The notes below the pieces were generated by a model. It was not told the DNA's origin. It did no database searches and worked only from the letters and a program-made list of their open reading frames with translations. Shown here in pieces: positions 43,021-53,439 of a stretch of 64,000 nt of DNA. The DNA lies in the NCBI GenBank assembly GCA_017311185.1, contig JAESUZ010003887.1, positions 1 through 64,000 of the forward strand. The letters run 5' to 3'. Source of the stretch: Proteles cristata cristata. Taxonomy: Eukaryota; Chordata; Mammalia; Carnivora; Hyaenidae. The position numbers were made by a program, and so were the translations under genes. Every line of letters begins with the position of its first letter. Within the stretch, counting starts at the first letter, position 1.

Positions 43021-44208
43021 TGTCAGAGACCGGCTCCGGCCAGGGTCCAGGGGTCCCTGAAGAATGGACGGTGTCGGCGAGGGAGAGGTGAGAGAGGCCC
43101 GAGAGTCTTTCTGGTCACCAGGCAGGCATCTCCGCTCTGACTGGGGCTCAACTTTATTTTATCATTAAGTGTTTGGGGGACGGAAGAGAAGTGGCATTTG
43201 CCTTAGACAATGATTTCTGATAACAGACTTCTCTGATATGTAAGAATTTCCCAGAACACAGATTTGTAGAAGACTCATGCATAACCTTTATCAATAGTGA
43301 TTGAGGTAGGGGATTTAGATGCTTATCCTATGGGGAAGGAAGGCATCTTTAGCATACCAGACAAAGTTTTTAGTATAAAAAGGGTGAAGTTACTTCTTTG
43401 TTGGCAGGGGTCAATAGCTTGTTTGTTTACAGTGGAGGTATCAAGAAAAACAGGTCTCTCAGGAAACGCCTCTGCTCCCATAATCCCAAAAGAAGTTCCT
43501 CAATAGGTTCCTTCACAGGGTGCAATCAGCATATCCAATGCCAGAATAAATTACTTATAAGATGCTCCAAACAGGACAATTGGGTAGGGGTGAATATCTG
43601 TCCTTAACTCTAAATTAGGCTCTTTGTCTCAGGGCCAGACTCAATTGTAACTCTATGTTCTTAGCCCCCTTTATTATGTAAGTCTTGGATCTGCAAGGCC
43701 CTTAGGAAGAGCCTTTAAACAATCATCCACAATGCTTTCATCTGAAGTCTCTTTGGAAAAGGCAGGGGTATGCCTTTCCTTATGAGCAATCTGTGTGGGG
43801 AATATCGGTCTGATCTGGAATATTGTGAGGCCTGGTCAATACCAGCAGCCTCACTTCCAACATGAGCCAGTAGTAGCAGAGGGAGATACCAGTTGGGGTG
43901 CCTGGGAGGCTTAGTCGGTTAAGCGTTCGACTTTCGCTTAGGTCATGATCTCGCGGTTCGTGGGTTCGAGCCCTGCGTCGGGCTCTGTGCTGACTGCCAG
44001 CTCGCAGCCTGGAGCCTGTTTCAGTCTGTGACTCCCTTTCTCTCTGACCCTCCCCTGCTCATGCTGTCTCTCTCTCTCCTAGAAATTAAAAAAAAAAAAA
44101 AAAAAAAAGAAGGAGATACCAGTTTTCGTTTCTCATGGCAGGAGCTGTGCAAACACTGCATTTCCTTGCTGTGACTGTCATCCAGAGAGGCGGGTGCAGC
44201 TCCCAGCA
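43021..44208 (-). mobile_element. Solo LTR of an endogenous retrovirus, copy 3, carrying a SINE
   Basis: Reverse orientation. The plus strand starts tgtcagagaccggctcc (U5 end) and ends gcagctcccagca (U3 start). Perfect 6-bp duplication cattcc (43015-43020 and 44209-44214). The reverse strand carries the poly(A) signal aataaagttgagcccc near the U5 side. A SINE at 43895-44111 splits it; about 960 bp is LTR. Its U5 region has no microsatellite and may be nearest the ancestral sequence. No retroviral genes are present. Confidence 0.9.
43895..44111 (+). repeat. Carnivore tRNA-Lys SINE, young type, nested in the LTR
   Basis: Forward copy with an intact B box (ggttcgtgggttcgagccc) and a tail that has become a run of about 20 A. 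Perfect duplication ggagataccagtt (43882-43894 and 44112-44124). Confidence 0.98.
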
Positions 44209-44309
44209 CATTCCTAAGGTCTGGGCTCAGGGATCTGGAGGGTCACAGAGGAGAAAACATTACTGCTGGAATCTTGAGACTGCTTAGGTAGGAGCAACCT
44301 CTCCTTTCA

Positions 44310-44400
44310 TCCACAAGGCGATTGATAATGAGGTTCAGAAGGCTTTCCCAAAGACACCCAGCTGAATTGGGATCTAGGCCACAGCATATCCTGTATATTT
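44310..44400 (+). repeat. MIR-like fragment
   Basis: gaggttcagaaggctttcccaaagacacccagctgaattggg fits the MIR right half. Confidence 0.5.
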
Positions 44401-44559
44401 TGATTTTAAAAAGGGCCAGAGGTTTTTCTTATGATTGGCCTGGTTTTCCCAAATAAAACCTGGTGGGAAAAGTTACTAATGAAGCATTCTGGTTAGTTGG
44501 CAGGTGACTGTTAATGTGTTATTGTTCCTAGGTGTTTATGTGATTATGAGCTTTGTTTC

Positions 44560-44655
44560 ATGGTGTAATGCCCTCAAGACCTTCACTACCATTTTCTCCT
44601 CTTGCCAACTTGCTGAGTACATAGTAAGTGCTCAGTAAAGAACTGTTGGATTAAA
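44560..44655 (+). repeat. L2 3'-end fragment
   Basis: gctgagtacatagtaagtgctcagtaaagaactgttgg is the L2 terminus. Confidence 0.65.
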
Positions 44656-45115
44656 TTGTACCCACACCCACATGCACATCTCCTCCTCCATATTCTTTAC
44701 TAATGAGCTGTGGTGACATGCTTTAATTAAAAGACTGGGATTAAAAATGGAGCCCTGATGGGTAAACATGGTAGTATATAATGGAGGAGATAATATACTA
44801 GCTTCCAGCCACCAAAGTTTAATGGATATTACAATACCATTTAATGCTAGTGGATACTCACCATGGGGGAAGGCCAGCCCCTTATAGGAAATATAAAAAG
44901 ATAACGACACTCAACCTTCTAGGATTCTCATTGACTGAAGCCCAGAGAGGGATATTTCTTCTTAAAGAGACTCATTGGTCTAATGGCTTCTTCACTAGGT
45001 ACTTCTGGTCCAGAATTGACTTTTTCTGTAAAGTCTGGCTTTAAATGTACAATTGGCACCAAACTCCTCATTGTAGTTGTTCTATTTTCTTCTTTCTTTA
45101 TCCATTGGTGTATAA
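44656..45115. other. Unassigned non-coding sequence
   Basis: No feature recognised. Confidence 0.5.
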
Positions 45116-45319
45116 GCTTTATTTTATTTGAGAGAGAGAGAAAGAGAGAGAGAGTTGGGAAGGGGGTAGAGGGAGAGAGGAGAGAGAGAGAATGTTAAGT
45201 AGGCTCCAAACTCAGTGTGGAGCCCAACATGGGGCTTGATCCCCTGGCCCTTGAGATCATGACTTGAGCCAAAATCAAGAGTTGGATGATGCTCAGCTGA
45301 CTGAGCCACGCAGGCACCT
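45116..45319 (-). repeat. Carnivore tRNA-Lys SINE, old type
   Basis: Reverse-strand copy, head gagccacgcaggcacctc. It is the last lineage-specific SINE before an interval of about 17.7 kb with none. Confidence 0.93.
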
Positions 45320-45331
45320 CTTTTAGTGTAT

Positions 45332-45432
45332 CATTATTATCCATCTATTTACCCATCCACCCATTTGCCCATACGTACACCCCACATCCATCCATCTATC
45401 CATCCACCAACCCATCTATCCATCTATTGAGC
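45332..45432 (+). repeat. (CCAT)n-like degenerate tetranucleotide repeat
   Basis: About 100 nt of ATCC/ATCT/ACCC units (catccatccatctatccatc), interrupted. Confidence 0.9.
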
Positions 45433-45479
45433 TAGCTTTGAGTACTGTTTTTGTACCAGGAATTATTTAAAGATAAGAT

Positions 45480-45920
45480 CCTACACAGTATGGCTCTTCC
45501 TTGCCTCATATACCACTTTATCCTTCACTCTGCTGAATATTAGAGCAGCCTTCTTGTTATTCCTTAAACAAGCCAAGCTTGCTCCTGCTCCTCTCTGACT
45601 AAATACTCTTCTGCTAGATTTTTGCGTGGTTTATTCCTTTATTTCATTCAGGCTTTTGCTCAAATGTCCCCAATTGTACCCCTACTTCCCATTGTAGTTA
45701 TTCCATTTTCCTCCTTTGTTTTTCTTTGGGCCACTCACCTATCACTTGAAATTGTAGGATTTACTTGCTTATCTTCTATCGCCACCCAGAAGATCGCCAC
45801 GCCATCTAGAATGCAAGATCCCCCAGGACAACAATTTTCTCCATCTTTGGTGCTATATCCCTAGCACCTTAAAGAAGGCCCAGAACACAGTAGGTGTTGA
45901 AGAAATATTTGTTGAATGTC
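45480..45920 (+). repeat. L2 LINE 3' half
   Basis: attcaggcttttgctcaaatgtc, tagaatgcaagatcccccagg, ctatatccctagcacc and gtaggtgttgaagaaatatttgttgaatg. The order and terminus are those of L2. Confidence 0.85.
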
Positions 45921-46484
45921 TGGATGACTATGGCCTTAATTTTGTCCTTCACCAATTTACAGTATATATGGGGAGATAGAAAAGATATCTAAGGACATTA
46001 AAATAATAAGTGGCCTATGGTAAAAACCAGATAAGTAATTTCTGATGATCAGCAGACAGGATGATAGTGTTTGCTTGGAGGGAGGGCATCTTGGAAGGCA
46101 TTTAGACAAGGGTGGTGTAGCCCACACTATGGCTGCCTCACCCATATCTTCTTGACTTTCCTCCCAGTTCACCTGCATCTGTGATAGTGATCATGCACAC
46201 TCATGAGCTCAGGTCCATAGTCCTATGTTGTTGTTTTCCTCTGGCATCACGGGAGCTTGCTCAGCTTGGGTGCAGACTGACCCAGAGGCGCTAGACATGA
46301 AATCCCCTGGGAGTGAGCGAATAAACGCTGCTTCTCTGTTCAGCATTGGGACAGCGTGGAGCCACTTTTTCTACAGTCCTCTCTCCTGGTGGGAGTGAGC
46401 ATTAGCCCCCTCGTTAGCACACCCCCCCCCCATTTGCTTTCCCCCTTTCCTGTCTCACTTCCCATCCACCTAACTTGGTTGTCC
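45921..46484. other. Unassigned; possible old LTR
   Basis: 46240-46380 carries gtgagcgaataaacgctgcttc, a poly(A) signal in a setting that recalls an old LTR, but no ends were found. Confidence 0.35.
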
Positions 46485-46560
46485 TGGAATAAATCACCAG
46501 CACCAACAGTCTTGCCTCAGAGTCTGCTTTCAGGAAGCTCAAACCAAGACGGGGGTGGGC
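46485..46560 (+). repeat. Ancient repeat ('family B') 3' end
   Basis: tggaataaatcaccagcacc then cttgcctcagagtctgctttc. Shared with 56740-56815 and, inverted, with 3255. Confidence 0.5.
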
Positions 46561-46764
46561 AGGGTGGGTAGAGGCATTTCAGATATAGCAGAAAAAGTCA
46601 GTAACCCAGATTTCCCAGTGGCTCTGACTTCCCAACTACTGAGGGACCTCCTTACATCCCCTGTGGACACCACTGCCTGCTTGCTCAAGAGAGAAGGGAG
46701 CTCTTGATTCCTGGTGGTAACGAGGCAGCAGAATGTAGGGAAAAGGCGAGGGTCCAGGCAGCAA

Positions 46765-46865
46765 GAGTTTGCCATCAATATGCTGTGTGCCCTTGAGCAA
46801 GTCCCTTTCCCTCTCTGGACTTCAGTCTTGTCCCTGGCCCCGTGATGTGGGTAGACTGTCTAATC
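46765..46865 (+). repeat. MIR fragment
   Basis: gctgtgtgcccttgagcaagtccctttccctctctgg is the MIR core. Confidence 0.7.
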
Positions 46866-47089
46866 TCTAGGCTTTCTTCTTGGTCTGGGACTCCATGACA
46901 GCCTCCTGCTTTTCTTTTCTTTCTTCTTTCCTTCTCACGTTGGGTTCTAATCATCTGCATTTTCCTGTCCGTCTCTCTGTCTCTCTCAAGGTCCAGTTTG
47001 GGGGGGTAGTGGGGACTGGCTGGTAAAATACCCAGCTTTAGTTGTCTCTGGAAAGAATAGGTGAGGCTTTATCCACACAGCATTCTTTG

Positions 47090-47600
47090 GGATCATGGAG
47101 AAGACTGTTTTCTCTCTGCTTGAGGTGTCATTATTGTTAATAACGATGACATCAATCTACCTCATCAGGACCTGCAAGTGCTTAACGAAGAAAAATGCTT
47201 TTGTTGCTGTTAGTAAATAGAAAGCGTGCCTACTCAATCAGAATGCCACCCCCAGACGGGCGAGTCTTCTCCCTTCCCCGTGCCCTGACTGCTCGTTTGC
47301 AATCCTGCCCTTCTTCAAATGACAGCGTTTATTTTTTATTGATGTTTCAGCATTTTGACAAATACATTTTTCCATGAAGAGAAACATAATTAACTCAAGT
47401 CATTTATATTAATCACAGGGGGGAAAATCATGCAAAACAGGGGTAATTTTGTATTGAACAAGGCACGTTATCTAATGAATATAGATGATGCTGATTTATG
47501 TGTTTATCCAAAAAGCATCAGTAGGGAAAAAATGCCAGCCCTAAGCCCCACCCTATCATCCCCCACCCCCCAAAAAAAGCTGAAAAACAAAATCCCTCAA
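47090..47600. promoter_or_regulatory. Candidate conserved regulatory element
   Basis: No repeat recognised. AT-rich text carries dense homeodomain- and POU-like cores: ttattgttaataacg, cataattaactcaagtc, catttatattaatcacag and an octamer-like atgcaaaa (47430-47437). This is the usual appearance of a developmental enhancer or conserved non-coding element. No experiment or alignment supports it here. Confidence 0.3.
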
Positions 47601-48214
47601 GTTCTATTAAATGATGCTTCCTGGTTTGGTGGCATCCTGCCCACAGATTGAAAAATAAAATGACTTTTCAAATGTTTACGGAGCTTGAACAGCAAGAGAA
47701 ATTCTCTCCCAGCGTGGGTGTCCTCTGCCTGAATCCCAGGGAAGCTGTAATTATTTATTCCTACAAACATTGGGCTGATGTGGCTGGGTCTATGCAGGCG
47801 GGATGGTGTGGACAGCTTCCTATAGAAGCTTTGGGACAGGTCTGAGGGCCGCCATTGCAGGCTGGGGTCTGAGGGTCCTGGCCACCGGAGCTCAGATTCC
47901 CCAGCTGCTTGGACCAATCCAGTGGACCCAGTCGATGGGCAAGTTGCAGCTGGAATAATTCGCTCTTGTGAAAGAGTGGTAATGCCTCTTATTTCTAGCC
48001 TTACCTTTCCACGTGTACGAATACAGCAGCTGACAGGGCTCGAAGTAGAAGGAAGAAAGGGGAGCGGGAGGAGATAAGGATGCACCACAGGAGTGTCACC
48101 ACATCACACGGTTCAAGACGGAAGCCCAGAACATACATGGCATGGACCCCACTCCCTTTCCCCATCGAGTAAACAGAAACCTAGAGGATAGCAGGACTTG
48201 GCATCTACCAAGCT
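47601..48214. other. Unassigned non-coding sequence
   Basis: A 163-codon minus-strand frame (47597-48088) has no domain, no codon bias that I can see and no splice context. I treat it as chance. Confidence 0.45.
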
Positions 48215-48345
48215 CTGCCAGTGTGTCAGGCATTGTTTTAAGTGTTTTTCTGTGTTTTAATCCTTGCAATAATTTTATGGGATAAGTGCTGTTTTGGTCC
48301 CCATTTTACAGATGAGGAAACTAAGGCTCAGAACAAGGAGGCTGC
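48215..48345 (+). repeat. MIR fragment
   Basis: gtgtgtcaggcattgttttaag, gcaataattttatgggataag, ccattttacagatgaggaaac. Clear MIR. Confidence 0.85.
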
Positions 48346-48440
48346 TTCTGCAGGAGCCTGCAGTGAGTGATTGGCTGAACAAGACCCTAGACTTTCTGAC
48401 CTCCTCATCTCCCATCCCAGAGGCAGGGAGCGGCTCATCC

Positions 48441-48442
<2 letters not shown>

Positions 48443-48487
<45 letters not shown>

Positions 48488-48494
48488 ATGCACA
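48443..48494 (+). repeat. (TG)n microsatellite
   Basis: About 50 nt of TG. It gives rise to His-Thr and Val-Cys frames. Confidence 0.97.
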
Positions 48495-48969
48495 AACTCC
48501 CTACGGGGAGCTTTTGAGGAAGACTTTGGAAACTTTTAGAGCTTGGTTCTATCTCTTCTTTTTGTTTTATATGGGCCGCTCTCTTTGCTGTCACTAGCCA
48601 TAAACATCCCTCCACAATCTGAGGACTGTGAGCTTGCCTCAGGGACACAGAGGTGACAGATTAATGAGCTATGGGGTGGTACTGGGGGGTGACGATCTGG
48701 ACTGGGGTCACTGGGTGGAGACAGCGAATGCACAAAGGCAGAGGAGCCAATGCGAAGGGCTCCTGGAGGAACAGAGAAGGGCCAGACCTGGAGCTCAATG
48801 GGACCCCGCTAGGCTGTGGAGTGGCCGTTGTGCAGGTAGAGAAACATACTGGATGACCTGTTCCTGCCCAGGAAGCTGGATGCTTAGTTTCTTCTTCCTG
48901 TTGTCTGTCTTGGACCTAAGCAGTATCCCCACCACCCACCACCCTCAAATAGTAGTCCCGAGGGGCAGT
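48495..48969. other. Unassigned non-coding sequence
   Basis: A 136-codon plus-strand frame (48628-49038) runs into a MIR and shows no domain. Confidence 0.45.
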
Positions 48970-49140
48970 GGAACCAGACTGTCTGGATTCAAATCCTTTC
49001 TCTACTGCTTGTTGTGTGACCTTGGAAAAGTCCCCTAACCTCTCTGGCCTCAGTTTCCTATACCTCCACCAGGTGACGGCTAAGGATAAGTGCTCAGATT
49101 TAGGACAGTGCAGCACAACTAAGTGTCGGCTATTATTATA
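48970..49140 (+). repeat. MIR element
   Basis: gactgtctggattcaaatcc, gttgtgtgaccttggaaaag, cctctctggcctcagtttcc. Well-preserved MIR core. Confidence 0.88.
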
Positions 49141-49859
49141 ATTATGGAAAGAACTCAGATTCCCAAAGCACCCACCTCCTTGTCTGTGACCACACTGAAG
49201 TTTTAAGCGGATGTCAGGTTTGGGTGCACCTGTCCCAGTAGGGCTGAGCAGGGAGCACAGGAAGGGCTTTCTGGGTGGGGGCAGAGAGGTGGGATTCACT
49301 GGAGTCTCGTGATTCTCTCTGCACACCGTGTGCTCTGAGCCACCAGGCCACTGACTAGGCTGCAGTTTGTCTCTTGTCTGGTCTGTGGCTCCGTGCACGG
49401 GGCCGGTCCAGGCAGGAGCCAGGGCCCCATCCATCCTCGGCTGCTTGTACAGCGGCGCTGGAGAGCGCATCTGTCACTGTCTCTGGCGGCATGGATGACT
49501 GGCGTGTCATCTTTGACAAATGTCTATGCCAGCGAGCTCTACGCGGCTGTGGCTAGTTACAGACACTGAAAACTCACAAACACAGACGGGCCGCTCCACA
49601 TGCCAGCAAACACAAATGGGCACCAGAACTACGGATTGGAGGGACCAGGGAGAGGGGGGCGACAGAGGGCGATGCTTCAACTGGGAAGACTTGGGGTTTG
49701 CCTCCTGCTCTTCACAAAACTTTGTGCAGACCATTTCCTCTCCCTGTGTCTGGGTGTCCCCATGCATGAGGTGGATATAAGTCCCTGCCCTGTCCTCTGT
49801 GGTGTTACAGGAAATACCCATCAGTTTCGTCACCCTGTTAGCAAAGATGGAAGCTACCC
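49141..49859. other. Unassigned non-coding sequence
   Basis: The 184-codon minus-strand frame (48916-49470) lies partly in a MIR. Frames at 49507-49926 overlap on both strands. No exon can be supported. Confidence 0.45.
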
Positions 49860-50020
49860 CCCATCAAGCACCTGCTTTGGGTCAGGCATTTCACGCAGGC
49901 ATGCACAAGCTCCCCCAATTCCCTAAACAAGCCCATTTTATAGATGAGGAAACTGAAAAGCAACTTATCTGGGGTCACACAGCAGGTGACAGAGCTGCCT
50001 TGAGATCCAGGCAGTGCACG
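49860..50020 (+). repeat. MIR element, interrupted at its end by a hAT MITE
   Basis: aagcacctgctttgggtcaggc, cattttatagatgaggaaac, gtcacacagcaggtgacagag. The MIR runs up to the target site of the MITE. Confidence 0.8.
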
Positions 50021-50028
50021 CTCTAGGC

Positions 50029-50252
50029 TGGGAGCTGGCAGCCTTCATCTGCAAAGGGCCCGAGAGTTGATGCTTTATGCTTTGCGGGCCACGTGATCTC
50101 TGCTGCATCTACTCAGCTCTGCTGGTGTTGTCTGAAAGATGGAGGATAAATAAATATGTGTGGCTGCGTGCCAATGCAACTTTATTTACAGAAAACAGTT
50201 GGCCAGCTGGATTTGTCTTTGGGGCTCGCAGGCCATAGCTCGCCGACACCTG
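50029..50252 (+). mobile_element. hAT-Charlie-type MITE with 8-bp target duplication
   Basis: Ends tgggagctggcagcc and cgccgacacctg are imperfect inverted repeats of the CAGGGGTCGGCAAAC type. The interior atgctttgcgggccacgtg, ccaatgcaactttatttaca and ggccatagctcgccg fit. Duplication ctctaggc at 50021-50028 and 50253-50260, the nTCTAGnn preference of this group. It has no transposase. Confidence 0.85.
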
Positions 50253-50319
50253 CTCTAGGCTTCCAAATCCAAGGAGATGATGATGCCTGAGTGCTGTCTG
50301 CACTTCAAAGGGGTATATT

Positions 50320-50555
50320 GGAGATGGTTGAGAACATGGGCTTGGGAGCCAGACTGCCTGTGTTCCAGCCCTATCTGGGCCACTTATGGCTGTGGCCAGT
50401 GACTTGATAGTTCTAATGCCTTGTTTCCTCCATCTATAAAATGGGAATGAGGATATTGTGTACCTGACAAGCTTGTGAGAATTACATGGTTACCCATGCA
50501 GAGCCCTGGAAGCAGTGCCTAGCATATCACAGACACTGGGTAGATGTCACCTATT
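50320..50555 (+). repeat. MIR element
   Basis: gggcttgggagccagactgcc, tccatctataaaatgggaatgagg, gagaattacatggttacccatg, cagtgcctagcatatcacag. Nearly complete. Confidence 0.88.
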
Positions 50556-50759
50556 ATCACATGCCAGGGAACATTATCATCAACACCTGAGAGCTTCATG
50601 TGAATTTAAATGGTGAGTTGGACAAGATTTCCCGGTTCAGCTTTCCTGGTTCTGGCTTTCTGCCCTCAGCCCAAATCCTCAATGGGGAAAGTGCCTGCTT
50701 TATCATGTGTTCACCTCTTGTGCCCCCAGGGTGCCAGACAAAGGGAACTTAGGGACTAA

Positions 50760-50885
50760 CCTGCTTCTTACCATTGCAAGGACACTGAAGTCCAGAGAGG
50801 GGAAGGAACTTGCTCAAGGTCACACAGCCCTTAAGTGTCAGATTCACTTTTTTGGTCTCCCCAGTCAGTGCTCCTTCCCAGGTCA
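50760..50885 (+). repeat. MIR fragment, right half
   Basis: gaacttgctcaaggtcacacagcccttaagtgtc is the MIR right half. A 171-codon plus-strand frame (50810-51325) begins inside it, which argues against that frame being a gene. Confidence 0.8.
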
Positions 50886-51195
50886 CTCAGACGGGCTCTC
50901 CTGGCTCAGTGAGATGCAAGGCATCTTCCTGCAGGGGAGGTCATCCAGCAAGGGATGGCTCTCCACTGTCTGGGTCTGGCAAGCACAGTCGCAGAAGGCA
51001 GAAACTGAGGCCAACTTCCTTCTGTCCAGCCACAAGTCTTGGGGAGCCTCTGTCGATCCAGACACCTGAGCCCCAGCTCGTCCCAGCCCAAGGCCCTATC
51101 TCCTCACCCATGATGAAGAAGCCTCCATCTCTGGCCTGTTGTGCTCCTTGGGTAAGACTGGAGGTAAGAATTCCTGGAAAAAGCTGGGAGAAGAC

Positions 51196-51800
51196 ACCAT
51201 GTAGGATATGCAAACAAATCACCCCCGAGTCAGGGGCAGTGAGCTCTCTAGTAGTCAGTACTTCTGGTTGTATACTGAGAAAGAGGAAGAAAAACAGTTC
51301 AGACAGCCAGCGTGGCAAAAATTAGCGAGCTAGGCCCCATGACCCCTGTTGAACAGAAATAATCTGACACCAAATCAGCATCAGACAAGGTCTCTCTGTG
51401 ACCATAATGGAACATGATAAGCACAAGTCTATTCGGAAACCCCCCAAAATGCAGGAATATCCTTTTCTATAGGTCGATACAAGGGATTCTTCTTTTTTCA
51501 TTGATGACAGCTCCAACCTTGCTTTATTCCTCTTGCCTCCTAGATAAAAATGATTAAGGTATCCAACCTGTAACATGCCCCTGCTCTGGTACTGCATGCC
51601 ATCTAAGACAACACTTGCTTTGTAGCCTGCTTTAAAATCAAACAACGAGAGCCCAGACCCTGGGATGGCCTCTCACTGAGGCACCCCTCGGTTCCTCATG
51701 GTGCGTGCTCTTCCTTGGTGACACAAGTTAATAAACCTACTTGTGTTTGATAATGAAGAGGTGGTCCTGGTGATCTTTGGACATCGGGCTTATCGGCATA
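51196..51800 (+). mobile_element. Possible old LTR of an endogenous retrovirus
   Basis: gaaataatctgacaccaaatc, caccataatgg-type U3 text and a poly(A) signal in agttaataaacctacttgtg are arranged like an ERV1 LTR. No target duplication or clear TG..CA ends could be found, and the boundaries are guesses. Confidence 0.35.
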
Positions 51801-51929
51801 TGGGCACCTGAGGTGGAGGAGAGGTATTCGACAATGAGGTAGAAGGTGGAGTCAATCTCTGAGTCCTAGAGAATCAGATGCTTTAAGCACGATAGGTAGT
51901 TCTCATGAGTGGATCCTGCCGAGCATTAT

Positions 51930-52105
51930 TTCATTTTATTCTCTTAATAACCATTTCCATTTACAGACAGACAGACCGACAAACAAACAGTCCCCCCCCC
52001 CACCCCCCCCGCCAAGGCTCAGCAAGCTTAAGGAACTTGCCCACAATTCTGTAGCTGGTGAGTGGTGGGTCCAGGAGCCAGGAGTCTTCTAATACCAAGC
52101 CCCAT
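51930..52105 (+). repeat. MIR element with an internal C tract
   Basis: gagcattatttcattttattctc, ccatttacagacagacagacc, then a C run (51992-52010, one A) and gaacttgcccacaattctgtag. The C run replaces the 'gaggaaactgaggc' part. Confidence 0.75.
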
Positions 52106-53439
52106 GTTGATGATTTGATGTAAGGCTAATCCGTGGTCTACACGTTAAGAAGGTCCTAGGCACCAACTGATTCTCATTATTGACAGCATCGATGACCTTA
52201 AAGTGGGTGGTCTTCTCTAGAACGTGGCAACCACATGGTCAGAGTCAGTCAAGGGGTTTTGGGGGCCACACAGTCTTTCCATCTTCAGAGAAGACATCCA
52301 GAGCCAGGTATGCATCCAATTACTTGGTCTGAAGGAGGCATCTTTGCAACTGGCTGGGCACTGAGAGTTGAGGAGCAGAAAGGAGCCCCACAGACATCTT
52401 CCACTTAACTCTGACCTTGGCATCCAGCACCCTACATTCACTTTCTTAAGCCATCATGTCTATAGAGAGATTATACAGAAAGACAACCTAACCTCACCAA
52501 AGAATGTCTACAGTAGAACCTTCATGGAGCTCCTCTCCTAGCTATTTGAAGAGCCGCTTTCCCCACTAAGTTCCATAGGCCTTAGTTTCACATGTTTCAT
52601 GTGGAAGAGGGGAAGTCTGTAGGGTTACAGAGCGGAAAATTAAAAGGCAGAGGGGAGGGTAGGAAGGGGAACTTTGTAAGTGCCCACTCTATGCTGGACA
52701 TTATATTGGGTGGTTTTCATAGTTGTGGGGGCCCATCAGAGTTGGCTTTTAGTGTAGCGGGAGAGCTGTCACTTGGAGGAAGCAGCAGTGTGAAAACTTT
52801 AGATGTTGAAAAGTGGGTTCATTTTGAAGTGGGCTTCAAAGGTTTGGGGCCCCTGCTGGTCTCTAAATGTAGACCTAGCACCCAGCCATTGTTCTTGGAG
52901 AACGTGGTGATGTCACCCAAGAGACAGAGTGTGTTCTGTCTAGCCATGGAAATTTTACTAGTCTGTGCCCTTGAAGAAGTAGAAAATGTGTTTCCCTAAC
53001 TACATAGGCCTTTGGAGTCCCTGGAGACACAGTGTGGTTTTGGGCTAAAAAACTCGGATTGAGAGATGTAGCTATCAGCTATGGTCATTGGCTTTATCTG
53101 GCCTTGGGAGTCAGCCTAGTCCTATGGGCGTAGGTCTGGGGTTCCCTTGAAGAATGATGTCATCTTACCTTTCTCTGGCTATGAAGTTTATACTAGGAAC
53201 TCGGGGGAGAGAATGGTCTGGTGATTCTGTAGCAGGAGTGCTCAGTGGGCCTGCCACATGGTGCCTGCCAAGGCAGAAGCCCTGAGCTGAGCGCTCAGCC
53301 TGTCACTCACTTCCTGTGTTGTCCTTGTTATGCCACAGGTGTTCAGCAGAGCTTTGCTGAACACCCATAATCTGGTCACAGCAAGTGGGTGATGACCCTC
53401 TTGTTCTCCACTACCCTGTGGAACACTGGTCTTCTGGAA
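52106..53439. other. Unassigned non-coding sequence
   Basis: 1.3 kb with no named repeat. A 135-codon plus-strand frame (52592-52999) has no signal peptide, domain or motif that I know. It is the cleanest of the chance frames, but nothing supports it as a gene. Confidence 0.45.

Noticed and set aside
45332..45432. Regularly spaced short repeats that might suggest an array
   Set aside because: Simple ATCC/ATCT tetranucleotide repeat, with no spacer structure; CRISPR does not apply to this genome.
47597..48088. 163-codon minus-strand open frame
   Set aside because: No domain or conserved motif; ends in an AT-rich region that looks non-coding.
48916..49470. 184-codon minus-strand open frame
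   Set aside because: Runs through a MIR element and shows no recognisable family.
50810..51325. 171-codon plus-strand open frame
   Set aside because: Its first codons lie in a MIR right half; composition is Ser/Pro-rich without motif; no homolog recognised.
52592..52999. 135-codon plus-strand open frame in unassigned sequence
   Set aside because: Starts at a methionine with no promoter or exon signal; residues match nothing I know. A protein search would settle it.
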